Assembly (NCBI RefSeq): GCF_027812955.1
Contig: NZ_JAPYZV010000015.1
Location: 1 to 64,000 of the forward strand
Direction: 5' to 3'
Length of the DNA stretch: 64,000 nucleotides
Origin: Pedococcus sp. 5OH_020
Lineage (GTDB): Bacteria > Actinomycetota > Actinomycetes > Actinomycetales > Dermatophilaceae
Shown here piece by piece: positions 34,208 to 42,969 of the stretch. Below the pieces are notes generated by a model that ran no database searches, was not told the DNA's origin, and saw only the letters and a program-made list of their open reading frames with translations. Position numbers and translations under genes: made by a program. Each line of letters opens with the position of its first letter. The stretch's first letter is position 1.

Positions 34208-34654
34208 ATGCCGATCAAGCCGTTGTCACGCCGGTCCGTCGTCAGGGGTGCGGGCCTGCTCCTGGCCTCGGCGGTCGTGGGCTTCGCGGCGGCGCGCTCC
34301 AGGGCGTCGTCGGTCTCCGCCGCCGGGACGGCGGCCAACGCCTACGGACCTTCTCCTGGGGGCCAAGGACGCGTCGTCGCGCGGCTCGACCAGGTGCCGG
34401 CGAGGGGAGGGCTCGTCGTCGCTCAGGACAAGGTCGTGCTCGTCGGTGCACCCGGTGGCGCCGTACGCGCGCTCTCCGCCGTCTGCACCCACCAGGGCTG
34501 CCTGCTGGTCTCAGGCCCGGGGGGCGAGCTCGAATGCCCTTGTCACGGAAGCCGTTTCGACGTCAGCAGCGGTGCGGTGCTGTCCGGCCCCGCGACCAGT
34601 CCCCTTCAGGCCGTGCCCGTCACCGTGCGGGACGGCGCCGTGCTCCTGGGATGA
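34208..34654 (+). CDS. Rieske 2Fe-2S protein with Tat signal
   Basis: 148 residues. The N-terminus LSRRSVVRGAGLLLAS is a twin-arginine signal or anchor, so the folded protein should be exported by Tat. The Rieske cluster motifs are complete: CTHQGC and CPCHGSRF give two Cys and two His ligands. It is too small and out of context for a cytochrome bc1 subunit and resembles stand-alone actinobacterial Rieske proteins paired with DUF6529 membrane proteins. It is likely an electron carrier on the outer face of the membrane. Confidence 0.88.
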   Translation: MPIKPLSRRSVVRGAGLLLASAVVGFAAARSRASSVSAAGTAANAYGPSPGGQGRVVARLDQVPARGGLVVAQDKVVLVGAPGGAVRALSAVCTHQGCLLVSGPGGELECPCHGSRFDVSSGAVLSGPATSPLQAVPVTVRDGAVLLG

Positions 34655-34663
34655 GGAGGCTCC

Positions 34664-34750
34664 GTGAACCGTCTCTGGTCGTCACTGCCGACTGTGCTGT
34701 GGCTCGTGGCCGCAGGCTTCGCGCTCGGTGCCCTGCTGGCGTTGTCCTGA
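34664..34750 (+). CDS. Predicted 28-aa single-span membrane mini-protein
   Basis: A GTG start at 34664 with a strong GAGGAGG ribosome site follows the Rieske stop by nine bases. The 28-residue product, MNRLWSSLPTVLW then LVAAGFALGALLALS, is one membrane helix. It resembles the very small subunits found in respiratory complexes. The stop TGA comes from the first unit of a 17-bp tandem repeat. It could be a chance frame, but the ribosome site and hydrophobicity argue for it. Confidence 0.5.
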   Translation: MNRLWSSLPTVLWLVAAGFALGALLALS

Positions 34751-34808
34751 CCGCGGCGTTGTCCTGACCGCGGCGTTGTCCCGACCGCGGCGTTGTCCTG
34801 ACCGAGGC
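34741..34808. repeat. 17-bp tandem repeat, four units plus degenerate copies
   Basis: gttgtcctgaccgcggc is repeated from 34741 with few changes, and weaker copies continue to about 34856. It starts inside the mini-protein gene and fills the gap to the convergent GH15 gene. It is probably variable in copy number. Confidence 0.88.
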
Positions 34809-34900
34809 ATCGTCGTGGTCGCGGTCCTGATGGTCGCGGCATCGTCCTGGCCGCGGCAGCACCTGACTGGTCAGGCGGGAGACGCGCGGCGCCCCTTCGG

Positions 34901-36853
34901 TCAGGGCGACAGGGCTCCCTGGTCCTCCACCTCCTCCGCTGAGATGACCTTGAGGACGGCGTTGATCAGCCCGAGGTGCGTGAACGCCTGGGGGAAGTTG
35001 CCGAGGTGCCGGCCGCTGCGGGCATCGATCTCCTCGGCGTAGAGGCCGAGCGGCGTCGCGAGGTGCAGCAGCCGCTCGCACAGCAGCCTGGCCCTTCGCT
35101 TCTGACCCACGATGGCCAGGCAGGACACCAGCCAGAACGAACAGATGGTGAACGTCCCCTCCTCGCCGGAGAGGCCGTCATCCGTCTGCTCCACCCGGTA
35201 GCGCAGGACCAGCCCGTCGTCGGTCAGCTCGTCGGCGATGGCCAACACCGTCGCTCGCATCCGCGGGTCGTCAGGTGGAAGGAACCCGACCAGAGGGAGA
35301 AGGAGGTTGGACGCGTCCAGAGCGTCCGTCTCGTAGTGCTGGGTGAAGACGCCCCGGTCGTCCACGCCGTGCTCACAGATGTCGGCGTGCATCTCGTCCG
35401 CAGCCTCCTGCCAGCGCGCTGCCACCTCGAAGCTCTCGCGGACCCTGGCGAGCTTCGCACCACGATCGGCGGCCACCCAGCACATCACCTTGGAGGAGGT
35501 GAAGTGCTTGGGGTCGCCACGGACCTCCCAGATGCCACGGTCGGGTTCGCGCCAGTGCTCGATGGCTGCCTCCACGAAGCCCGACAGGATCGGCCACAGG
35601 CGTTCGTCCAGCGTGTCCCTGGAAGTCGTGTGGATCCACACGGAGTCCAGGATCGCGCCCCATACGTCGTGCTGCTTCTGGTCGAAGGCTCCGTTGCCCA
35701 CCCGCACCGGACGCGCGCCGTCGTACCCCGTGAGGTGGTCCAGTGTCTGCTCCGAGAGGTCCTTCTCCCCGTCGAGCCCGTACATGATCTGAAGGCCGTC
35801 GGAGGCCTCGGCGAGGTCGGCGATGAACCAGAAGAAGTCGCTCGCCTCCCAGTCGAAACCCAGCGTGTCGAGGGCCCACAGCGCCAGGGTCGAGTCGCGG
35901 ATCCAGGTGTACCTGTAGTCCCAGTTGCGCTCGCCCTTGGGCGTCTCCGGCAACGACGTGGTGGCGGCGGCCACCAAGGCGCCCGTGGGTGCATACGTCA
36001 GTCCCTTGAGGGTCAGCGCGCTGCGCTCCAGATGGGTGCGCCACGGATGGTCCGGGAACCTTCCGCGGGCGAGCCAGTGCTGCCAGTGGTGGGCCGTCCA
36101 CACCTGCCGGCGGTAGGCCTCCTCGAACGACTGAGGAGCGCTGTGTTCCGTCCACGAGAGCGCTGCGTAATGGGTGTCCCCCTCCTTCATCAGCGTGCGG
36201 ACCGTCGCCTGGGGTCCCTCGATGCCCACCCGCATGTCCGTGGTGAGCCGCACCTTGAGGTCCGTCCCGTCGCCCTCCGCCGTCACGCAGTGGTAACCCT
36301 CGCCCTCGTAGGACCACATCGCCTGTCGTCGCCCGTACTCGAAGACCGGGTTGCACTGCGCGACGAGCTGCACCTCGCCGTTGACACAGCGGATGGTGCG
36401 GAGCAGGACGTGCTCGGCGTCGTAGTCCGTGGGTGCCCGCCGGTACCGGTAGGCCCGTTCGGACTCGTGGTGCCACGGCCCCATCAGCAGAGCGTCGCGC
36501 ACGATGATCCAGCCGCTGGGCGTCCCCCACGACGTCTCGAGGATCATCGTGCCGGGCAGGTAGCGGCGCGCCGTCGGCACGTTCATGTCGGCCGGTCCCA
36601 GGCGGAACCCGCCGGCGTCCCGGTCCAGCATGGCGCCGAACACGCTGGGGGAGTCCATCCGTGGCAGGCACATCCACTCGACGTTGCCGCTCGGTGCGAT
36701 GAGGGCGGTCACCTGGCAGTCCGAGATGAAGGCGTAGTCGCCGATCGCCGGGAAGGGGGACCGCACGAGACGCTGTTCCGACGCGGCAAGCCCTTCCTGC
36801 CGGCTCGCCCCGGTCCGGGACGACGACTCCCCAGGTCCGACGGTTGACGTCAT
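34901..36853 (-). CDS. GH15 family glucoamylase/trehalase-like enzyme
   Basis: 650 residues. The N-terminal beta domain carries PAIGDYAFISDCQVTALIAP and GNVEWMCLPRMDSPSVF, and an (alpha/alpha)6 barrel follows. It resembles mycobacterial GH15 trehalases, which split trehalose to two glucoses. The candidate catalytic acids are Glu in GIWEVRGDPKHFTSS (about 442) and Glu in SGEEGTFTICSFW (about 562). There is no signal peptide, so it should be cytoplasmic. Trehalase is likelier than glucoamylase given the short N-terminal domain, but this is inference. The ATG at 36853 starts it. Confidence 0.85.
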   Translation of the reverse strand: MTSTVGPGESSSRTGASRQEGLAASEQRLVRSPFPAIGDYAFISDCQVTALIAPSGNVEWMCLPRMDSPSVFGAMLDRDAGGFRLGPADMNVPTARRYLPGTMILETSWGTPSGWIIVRDALLMGPWHHESERAYRYRRAPTDYDAEHVLLRTIRCVNGEVQLVAQCNPVFEYGRRQAMWSYEGEGYHCVTAEGDGTDLKVRLTTDMRVGIEGPQATVRTLMKEGDTHYAALSWTEHSAPQSFEEAYRRQVWTAHHWQHWLARGRFPDHPWRTHLERSALTLKGLTYAPTGALVAAATTSLPETPKGERNWDYRYTWIRDSTLALWALDTLGFDWEASDFFWFIADLAEASDGLQIMYGLDGEKDLSEQTLDHLTGYDGARPVRVGNGAFDQKQHDVWGAILDSVWIHTTSRDTLDERLWPILSGFVEAAIEHWREPDRGIWEVRGDPKHFTSSKVMCWVAADRGAKLARVRESFEVAARWQEAADEMHADICEHGVDDRGVFTQHYETDALDASNLLLPLVGFLPPDDPRMRATVLAIADELTDDGLVLRYRVEQTDDGLSGEEGTFTICSFWLVSCLAIVGQKRRARLLCERLLHLATPLGLYAEEIDARSGRHLGNFPQAFTHLGLINAVLKVISAEEVEDQGALSP

Positions 36854-36956
36854 GCGACACCTCCTCGGGGCCACGGCGCCCCCTCCGAGAGTGCCGCAGT
36901 TTTCGCGGGTGCGCCATGGCTGCCCTGAAGGAGGCGCTGACCCGCACGCGTTCTGC

Positions 36957-39095
36957 CTAGCCGGCGCGCGCCGCGCGAGCCAGGGTCACGAAGTCCCGCA
37001 GCCCTGCGTGCGGCAGGTACGCCCGGCTCAGTGCGAGCCCGATCCGCGGCAGGTCGGTCGCCTCCGGGAAGACGAGGTACAGCGGGTCCAGTCGCGGCTG
37101 GAACTTGGTCTTGAAGGCGTGCAGTGAGCGGAAGCCGTAGTACGGCTCGAGCGCACCGCCGAGACGGTCGAGGAAGGCGTCGAGGGTGCCCCGGTCCATC
37201 ACCGGCATGGTGCCAGGACCGTCCGTGTCGCGTCGCGCCCGAGCGAGCGGCGCCCCGGAAAGTGAGATGACACGGCAACCTTCCGCCTTGAAAGCCGTTG
37301 CAGCAGAGGAGATGAGGAACTCCATGGTGTACCGGAAGCCGCCGGGCAGGCGGCGCATGACGTCAAGAGTCCAGCCGACGGGCTCCCCGCCCCCCACGTC
37401 ATAGATCGGCATCCACGAGGTCAGGCCATGGACCGTGGAGTCCTCGTCCACGGCTAGACCGACGCGGACGTGTGGGTCGAGGGCCTCGTCGACACCCCCG
37501 AGCGTGAAGCCCATCTCCGGAAGCCCTTTGTCCTCGACCCATTCCGAGGAGATGGCCTTGACCTGGAGCTGCAGACCACGCGGCTGCTCACCCAGTGGTC
37601 CCAGCCGCAACGAGATGCCCAGCCTGCCCGCCTGGTTCAGCGCAGTGCGCACGTCCTGCCAGGCCTTGCCGGTGAAGGAAAGCGTCTGCAGGTCGACCAC
37701 GGCCTCCTCGGCAACCTGTAGCGACTGCCACCCCTGGCTGGCGGCGTTCGTCGATGCCTCCGCGGTGACTGTGAAGAGGCAGGGCACGAGGCCGGCAGAG
37801 CGGACAGAGTCGGCGAAGGCCGTCAGGAGATGCGACCGGTCCTGCGGCGAGGCCGCCACGGGGTCGCAGAGCCCCACCGCCACTCCCGCATGCACCCGGT
37901 AGGCCACATACCCCGGGTACGAGGCGCTTTCGAACCACCTGTTCTCCGGCCAGGTGGTCATCCAGGCCAGGCGGTTGACGGTGCCCTGCTCCGTCAGGCG
38001 CACTGTGGCCGCCTGCCGCTGGCCCTCGTCGGCCGGGGCGACCAGGCTTCCCGTGGTCCGGCGTGCCCGGCGTGGTGACGGGTTGCGGAAGGCATGACGA
38101 CCGACATAGAGCACGGCGAGCCCCAGGGAGTTGCCCACCGCCTCGTAGAGCGCCACGGGCAGCCCCGGCTCGCCGGCGACGAGCATCACCACGATTCCGA
38201 CCAGCTGGACGAGGACCACCAGCGCGAGCAGGCCCGTGGCCCACCGCCAGGCTCGTCGTCGACCCTTGTACAGGCTGCGTGCCAACCACAACCACAAGGC
38301 CGCCTGCACGACCGAGCCGAGCAGCTCGCGGTCCTGGAGCTCCTGGGCTCTCGCCTGGTCCGACAGGGTGCTGGCCAACGGGCCGCTCGCGGTGGTGAAC
38401 GGCTGGAGAAGCCCCTCGAGGGCCGCCACAACGAAGAACGCGGACGCGAGCAGGCGGAAGTCGCGGCGGGTGAGGGCCCTGTGGCGCAGCCGGGGGAGCC
38501 GGCCAAGGAGCGCCGGCCCGAGGATGAGCCCTGCGCAGACAGCGAGGACGTGTTCGAGATCCGCCAAGGACCCGAGGTGGATCACGAACAGCAGCGCGTA
38601 GGCGCCCAGCGCCGCGCGGAGCCGCCCACGCCAGGGCGGCGACAGCGTCACAGAGGCCGCCGCCGCCGCGCCGAGGAACCCCGCTGACGGCCCCGCATCG
38701 CGCTCCTGGGCCAGCCTCGTGCTCCACTCGTACCCGTGGCCGGCGGTCAGCCACAGCACGAGCGCAGCCCCACCGATGCCCAGCACATGAGCTGCAGTCA
38801 TCAGTACGGCCGTCCGTCGCCCACCCAACCGCCATTCGCTGAAGCCGCCGAACAGGACCAGCCCGAGCAGGATCGGCACGTAGTGCAGCGGTTGGACCGC
38901 GACGAGGAACCCCGTGGCCACAGTCCACCAGCTGCCGGACCGGAACGCCGGAAGCCCGTAGGTCACTGTCTCGGCGAGCGGCCGAGAGCCCAGGGGGTCC
39001 CACAGCGAGCGCGTCACCACGGACAGCATGAGGATGGTGACCACAAGTCCGACGGTCAGGGGGAACCGTCGCAGGACAGCCGTGAGACGGGCCAT
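36957..39095 (-). CDS. Rhomboid-like membrane domain fused to DUF2156/MprF-type transferase domain
   Basis: 712 residues. The N-terminal half has about eight membrane helices; the first six resemble a rhomboid protease core, with a candidate Ser in GPSAGFLGAAAA (about 136) and His in DLEHVLAVC (about 181). The C-terminal half (about 370-710) matches DUF2156/phosphatidylglycerol lysyltransferase domains: GYVAYRVHAGVAVGLCDPVA, DVRTALNQAGRLGISL, EMGFTLGG and YYGFRSLHAFKTKFQP. MprF enzymes transfer lysine or alanine from tRNA to membrane lipid and confer resistance to cationic peptides. The usual MprF flippase part is replaced here by the rhomboid-like region. Start ATG at 39095. Confidence 0.78.
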   Translation of the reverse strand: MARLTAVLRRFPLTVGLVVTILMLSVVTRSLWDPLGSRPLAETVTYGLPAFRSGSWWTVATGFLVAVQPLHYVPILLGLVLFGGFSEWRLGGRRTAVLMTAAHVLGIGGAALVLWLTAGHGYEWSTRLAQERDAGPSAGFLGAAAAASVTLSPPWRGRLRAALGAYALLFVIHLGSLADLEHVLAVCAGLILGPALLGRLPRLRHRALTRRDFRLLASAFFVVAALEGLLQPFTTASGPLASTLSDQARAQELQDRELLGSVVQAALWLWLARSLYKGRRRAWRWATGLLALVVLVQLVGIVVMLVAGEPGLPVALYEAVGNSLGLAVLYVGRHAFRNPSPRRARRTTGSLVAPADEGQRQAATVRLTEQGTVNRLAWMTTWPENRWFESASYPGYVAYRVHAGVAVGLCDPVAASPQDRSHLLTAFADSVRSAGLVPCLFTVTAEASTNAASQGWQSLQVAEEAVVDLQTLSFTGKAWQDVRTALNQAGRLGISLRLGPLGEQPRGLQLQVKAISSEWVEDKGLPEMGFTLGGVDEALDPHVRVGLAVDEDSTVHGLTSWMPIYDVGGGEPVGWTLDVMRRLPGGFRYTMEFLISSAATAFKAEGCRVISLSGAPLARARRDTDGPGTMPVMDRGTLDAFLDRLGGALEPYYGFRSLHAFKTKFQPRLDPLYLVFPEATDLPRIGLALSRAYLPHAGLRDFVTLARAARAG

Positions 39096-39239
39096 TCCCT
39101 CACTGTGTCGTCTTGCGGTGGCCCCGGGCACCCCCCAACATGACTACGTCGCCGGGCGCACGGATACTCCCGCCGGCGTAGCCGCGACTGCAGCCACGGA
39201 CGGACGCTCCGCCGAGCAGGGGTTCCCTACGCTGGGGGT

Positions 39240-40496
39240 ATGCCTGCGCACGCCGACCCGGCCCCCGGCGCTGGGTCGGCCCACCAGGCCGGACCGTGGT
39301 GGGCCCGTGAGGCTGGGTCGCGGTCACCCCACGACGCTGCACCGTGGTCCACCCACGGGCTGCCGCGGCGTGGCGGTCCGCCGCGACCGGTTCGGGTGGT
39401 GGGGCTGGTCCTGCTCCTCCTGCTGCAGGTCGGTGGTTCGTTCGGCGCGGCTCACGCCCAGCCGGAACGCCGCGCGCTGGACAGCCTCGCTGTGGCCCTC
39501 CTTCTCGCTGGGCCGGCGACACTGCTCCTGTTGCGAGGTCACCCTCGCCTGCTGTGCGCCGGGGTGGGCGCTGCGACTGCCGTCTACCTGGCGACGGGCT
39601 ATCCCTACGGCCCGGTCTTCGCCAGCCTCGTCGTGGCGCTCGTCGTGAACGTCGCCAGGGGGCACCGCTTCGTGGCGTGGCTCGTGGCCGGGGCGGTGGT
39701 CGGGGTCGATGCAGTGGCACGGCTCCTCGGCGCGGGACCGTGGTCCTGGGCCTCCGAGACGGCGGTCGTCGCGTGGCTCACGGTCGTGCTCGCGCTGGCC
39801 GAGGTCGGCCGGGTCAGGGTGGAGCGTGCCGCCACCTTCCGTGAGGCTGCCCGAGAACGGACCCGGCGGCAGGCAGGGGAGGAGCGGCTACGCATCGCCC
39901 AGGAGCTCCACGACGTGGTGGCCCACCACCTTTCCCTCATCAACGTGCAGGCTGGCGTGGCGCTTCACCTCGCCGACCGACGGCCCCAGCAGGTGGAGCC
40001 CGCTCTCGTGGCGATCAGGGACGCGAGCAAGGAGGCGCTCACGGAGCTTCGCTGGATGGTCGACGTCCTGCGCGACGGGGACGGCCCAGCCCCCCGGGCC
40101 CCGGCGCCCACCCTTGCGTCCATCGACGACATCGTGGGCCGCAGCGCCACTGCGGGTCTCGTCGTGACGAAGTCTGTCGAGGGGCGTCCTCGCGCGTTGC
40201 CCGCCTCGGTGGAGCTGGCGGCATACCGGATCGTCCAGGAGGCCATCACCAACGTGGTCCGGCACTCGCGGGCCGGTCACGCCTCGGTCGTGCTGGGCTA
40301 CGGTGCCGCGCTGCTGACGGTCCGGGTGGACGACGACGGGGGCACCGGTGTACGGCCGGACGGCATCGTCCAGGGGAACGGCCTTCGGGGTATGCAGGAG
40401 CGCGCCGCTGCGCTGGGCGGGCGGCTGAGCGTCGCCCCGTCACCCCTCGGCGGCCTGCGGGTGGAGGCGCGACTGCCGACGCGCGAGGGACCGTGA
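39240..40496 (+). CDS. Two-component sensor histidine kinase, NarL/DesK (HisKA_3) type
   Basis: 418 residues. A disordered Pro/Ala-rich N-terminus is followed by four to five membrane helices (about 52-190), a dimerisation helix with the phospho-accepting His224 in AQELHDVVAHHLSLI, and a short ATPase domain (VQEAITNVVRHSRAGHA, GNGLRGMQERAAALGG). No extracytoplasmic sensor domain is present, so it probably senses the membrane itself. Its end overlaps the response regulator by four bases. Confidence 0.92.
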   Translation: MPAHADPAPGAGSAHQAGPWWAREAGSRSPHDAAPWSTHGLPRRGGPPRPVRVVGLVLLLLLQVGGSFGAAHAQPERRALDSLAVALLLAGPATLLLLRGHPRLLCAGVGAATAVYLATGYPYGPVFASLVVALVVNVARGHRFVAWLVAGAVVGVDAVARLLGAGPWSWASETAVVAWLTVVLALAEVGRVRVERAATFREAARERTRRQAGEERLRIAQELHDVVAHHLSLINVQAGVALHLADRRPQQVEPALVAIRDASKEALTELRWMVDVLRDGDGPAPRAPAPTLASIDDIVGRSATAGLVVTKSVEGRPRALPASVELAAYRIVQEAITNVVRHSRAGHASVVLGYGAALLTVRVDDDGGTGVRPDGIVQGNGLRGMQERAAALGGRLSVAPSPLGGLRVEARLPTREGP

Positions 40497-41167
40497 TCGA
40501 GGTCGTCCTGGCGGACGACCAGGTACTGCTTCGCGCAGGCCTCCGTGCGCTCCTGGACGCGGAGCCGGACCTCGACGTGGTGGGCGAGGCGTCCAGTGGC
40601 GCCGAGGCGGTCCGGGTGGTGCGCGAGCTCAGGCCCGACGTTGTACTGATGGACGTGCGTATGCCGGGGGGAGACGGGCTCGAAGCGACCCGGACGATCG
40701 TCGAGGACCGCACGCTGACGCGTACGCGCGTCGTGATGCTCACGACCTTCGACCTCGACGAGTACGTGTTCGAGGCGCTGCGAGCAGGGGCCAGTGGCTT
40801 CCTCGTCAAGGACACCCAGCCCATCGAGCTGCTGCGCGGGATCCGCGCCGTCGCGGCTGGCGACGCCCTCCTCAGCCCAGGAGTCACGCGACGGCTCATC
40901 GGCGAGTTCGCCAGCCGCAGCAAGGCCATCGGCGCCCGCGAGCACGGCCGGCTCGGGCAGCTGACTCCCCGCGAACGCGAGGTCGTCGCCCTCGTCGGGG
41001 AGGGCTTGAGCAACGACGAGATCGCCGAGCGGCTCTTCCTCAGCCCCGCGACGGCGAAGACCCATGTCAGCCGGTCGATGGTCAAGCTCCACGTCCGTGA
41101 CCGCGCGCAGCTCGTGGTGCTGGCCTACGAGAGCGGGCTGGTTAGGCCCGGCTGGCGGAGCGACTGA
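40493..41167 (+). CDS. LuxR/NarL-family response regulator
   Basis: 224 residues. The receiver has acidic residues ADDQ near the N-terminus, phospho-acceptor Asp54 in VLMDVRMPGGD, and Lys in FLVKDTQP. A LuxR helix-turn-helix follows: LTPREREVVALVGEGLSNDE and AERLFLSPATAKTHVSRSM. It starts with GTG within the kinase stop. The SHOCT membrane-protein gene 136 bases downstream is a candidate target. Confidence 0.94.
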   Translation: MIEVVLADDQVLLRAGLRALLDAEPDLDVVGEASSGAEAVRVVRELRPDVVLMDVRMPGGDGLEATRTIVEDRTLTRTRVVMLTTFDLDEYVFEALRAGASGFLVKDTQPIELLRGIRAVAAGDALLSPGVTRRLIGEFASRSKAIGAREHGRLGQLTPREREVVALVGEGLSNDEIAERLFLSPATAKTHVSRSMVKLHVRDRAQLVVLAYESGLVRPGWRSD

Positions 41168-41302
41168 GCGGTGCGGAGCGGCCGCTCTCGCAGCGGCGTA
41201 CCACCCGGGGAGCAGTCCAGGTGACCCCCGGTGGGGGATTCGGCGGACGGTAGTCCAGCCCAGGATCGAGGTGTCCGGTCAAGCCCCTCGACAAGGAGTC
41301 TC

Positions 41303-41599
41303 ATGCACACCATCCTCGCCGGCACCATCCTCGCCGGCACCGCCACCGCCGCCTCGGACGACCACTGGAACGGGCCGGGGCCCTGGTGGCCGATCTTCCC
41401 GATCCTGTGGTTCCTCGTGGTCATCGCGTTCATCTGGACCTTCGGCTTCCTCGGACGCCGCCGCTGGGGCAGGATGCACGCCCTCACCGGACAACGAGCG
41501 GGTGAGGCGCGTCTGGCCGAGCGCTACGCCGCCGGGGAGATCGACGAGCAGGAGTACGAGCGTCGGCTCGCCACACTCAAGCGGCTCGGGTCGGCATAG
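41303..41599 (+). CDS. Small SHOCT-domain membrane protein
   Basis: 98 residues. One membrane helix (PIFPILWFLVVIAFIWTFG) precedes a basic linker and a C-terminal SHOCT motif, RYAAGEIDEQEYERRLATLK. SHOCT segments are short oligomerisation modules on membrane proteins. The ATG at 41303 has an AAGGAG site. It follows the two-component system, and such pairs often form an envelope-stress module in actinobacteria. Confidence 0.78.
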   Translation: MHTILAGTILAGTATAASDDHWNGPGPWWPIFPILWFLVVIAFIWTFGFLGRRRWGRMHALTGQRAGEARLAERYAAGEIDEQEYERRLATLKRLGSA

Positions 41600-41630
41600 C
41601 CCACCGCCCATGCTGCCCGCCGCCCCATGC

Positions 41631-42023
41631 TCAGGCGATGCTGAGCAAGGCCCGGGCGTACGCGCACTCCGGGTCGGGGTCACAGAACTGGCTGCGACCT
41701 TCGGAGGTGTCCACGTCGACCGTCCACTGTCCGTCGGCGCGCTGCAGGCCGGCGAAGCGGTCGCCCAGCAGCTCTCGGAGCTGGTCTTCGCGGGGAAGCC
41801 ACAGCGCCGTGTCGAGCGTCACGGAGTCCAACGCCCATTCGGTGGTTCCGTTGAACCCGAGCAGCGGCTGCCCCTTGAAGGTGTGGACGTCGATGGTCAG
41901 GTGGCTGATCCAGAACACCTCCCCCACGACGTTGGGCTGGTCGATCGTGAACCGGTCGCCAGGGGCCGGCTCCCACAGGACGCCTGCCGCACCCAGGCTC
42001 CGCGCCAGCTCGACGGTGATCAT
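41631..42023 (-). CDS. Conserved actinobacterial protein of unknown function
   Basis: 130 residues, soluble. Recognisable stretches are GFNGTTEWALDSV and EALWLPREDQLRELLG (here TALWLPREDQLRELLGDRF), which I associate with a conserved family of high-GC actinobacteria often mislabelled as a pilus protein. No catalytic motif is visible. The ATG at 42023 is followed 30 bases upstream (in transcription order) by the LytR_C gene on the same strand, and the three genes 42915-41631 may be one transcript. Confidence 0.7.
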   Translation of the reverse strand: MITVELARSLGAAGVLWEPAPGDRFTIDQPNVVGEVFWISHLTIDVHTFKGQPLLGFNGTTEWALDSVTLDTALWLPREDQLRELLGDRFAGLQRADGQWTVDVDTSEGRSQFCDPDPECAYARALLSIA

Positions 42024-42052
42024 AGGGACAACGCTACGACGAGGCTGCGCCG

Positions 42053-42577
42053 TCAGCAGGTGGTGGTCGTGGGGCTGCTGGCCGGAGTGGTCTTCGCTGG
42101 GCGAGCCAGGGCGGTGAACCTGTTTCCCAGCACGAGGTCGACCGAGGAGTCGGTGCGGGAGTCGCGCACCGCCTTGGCGCCTTTGACCAGCCTGAGGACG
42201 AGCCTGCTGCCGGCCGCCCCACTCTTCCCGTATCGGACCTCGGCTGTCCCGGTCACGGTCTTCTGCAAAGGGTCGTTCGCCACGGTGGACACCTTGAAGC
42301 CTCGCTTGCGCACCTCGGCGGCCGTCTTCGCGGCCAGACCGCTCCGGTCGGTCGCGTTGTAGACGTTTACGGTGACCCCCGAGGGGCGCGCGACTCCCGG
42401 CCGGGTGCTGCAGGTAGCGGTGGGTGTGGCGCGGCGCACCGGCGCGTCGCGGTAGTACGAGTAGGCGTACCAGAAGGCGAAGAACAGCATGAGAGTCACG
42501 ACGGCCAAGGTCACGAGCGTGCGACGACGTCGTGCGCGCCGTGAGGTGGACGCGCCGGACTCGACGATGTAGCTCAT
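42053..42577 (-). CDS. LytR C-terminal-domain membrane protein, single domain
   Basis: 174 residues. A basic cytoplasmic start and one membrane helix (LVTLAVVTLMLFFAFWYAY) anchor an extracytoplasmic LytR_C domain: VTVNVYNATDRSGLAAKTAA, EVRKRGFKVS and VRYGKSGAAGSRLVLRLVKG. These domains accompany cell-wall ligases but lack the catalytic LCP part. I chose the ATG at 42577 because GGAGGT stands just before it; GTG 42583 overlaps that site. A paralogue with two such domains is at 59432. Confidence 0.82.
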   Translation of the reverse strand: MSYIVESGASTSRRARRRRTLVTLAVVTLMLFFAFWYAYSYYRDAPVRRATPTATCSTRPGVARPSGVTVNVYNATDRSGLAAKTAAEVRKRGFKVSTVANDPLQKTVTGTAEVRYGKSGAAGSRLVLRLVKGAKAVRDSRTDSSVDLVLGNRFTALARPAKTTPASSPTTTTC

Positions 42578-42618
42578 CTGCACCTCCGACCGCGCCGCCG
42601 GGCCAGTCCGGTTGCGGG

Positions 42619-42915
42619 CTAGTCAAGCACGAGGACGCGGGCGTGCAGGGTAGGTCGCTGCTGGAGCGCTGCCCGCAGCGCGCGGTGCAGGCCGTCCTCC
42701 AGGTAGAGCGTGCCTTCCCACTCGACGACGTGCGCGAAGAGGTCCCCGTAGAACGTGGAGTCCTCGGCGAGCAACAGGCCCAGGTCGAGGTTCCGCTTCG
42801 TGGTGACCAGCTCGTCGAGACGCACCATGCGCGGCGGGACGTCCGCCCAGTCGCGGGGAGACTGCCGCCCATGGTCGGGGTAGGGACGACCCTCGCCCAC
42901 CTTCTTGAAGATCAC
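42619..42915 (-). CDS. Conserved 98-aa actinobacterial protein, often labelled VapB-like
   Basis: 98 residues: MIFKKVGEGRPYPDHG, then PPRMVRLDELVTTKRNLDLG and TLYLEDGLHRALRAALQQR. The family is widespread in actinobacteria beside LytR_C genes, and databases often call it a VapB antitoxin. No PIN-domain toxin is adjacent and there is no obvious ribbon-helix-helix or AbrB motif, so I would not call it a toxin-antitoxin component. Function unknown. It is divergent from the HerA-like gene. Confidence 0.75.
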   Translation of the reverse strand: MIFKKVGEGRPYPDHGRQSPRDWADVPPRMVRLDELVTTKRNLDLGLLLAEDSTFYGDLFAHVVEWEGTLYLEDGLHRALRAALQQRPTLHARVLVLD

Positions 42916-42969
42916 GACGACACCTTAAGGGCAGGGGGACGGACGTGGCCGCGCACTAGAGTGCCGAAG

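Noticed and set aside
42619-42915. VapBC toxin-antitoxin system
   Set aside because: No PIN-domain toxin is adjacent and the protein lacks a clear antitoxin DNA-binding motif.
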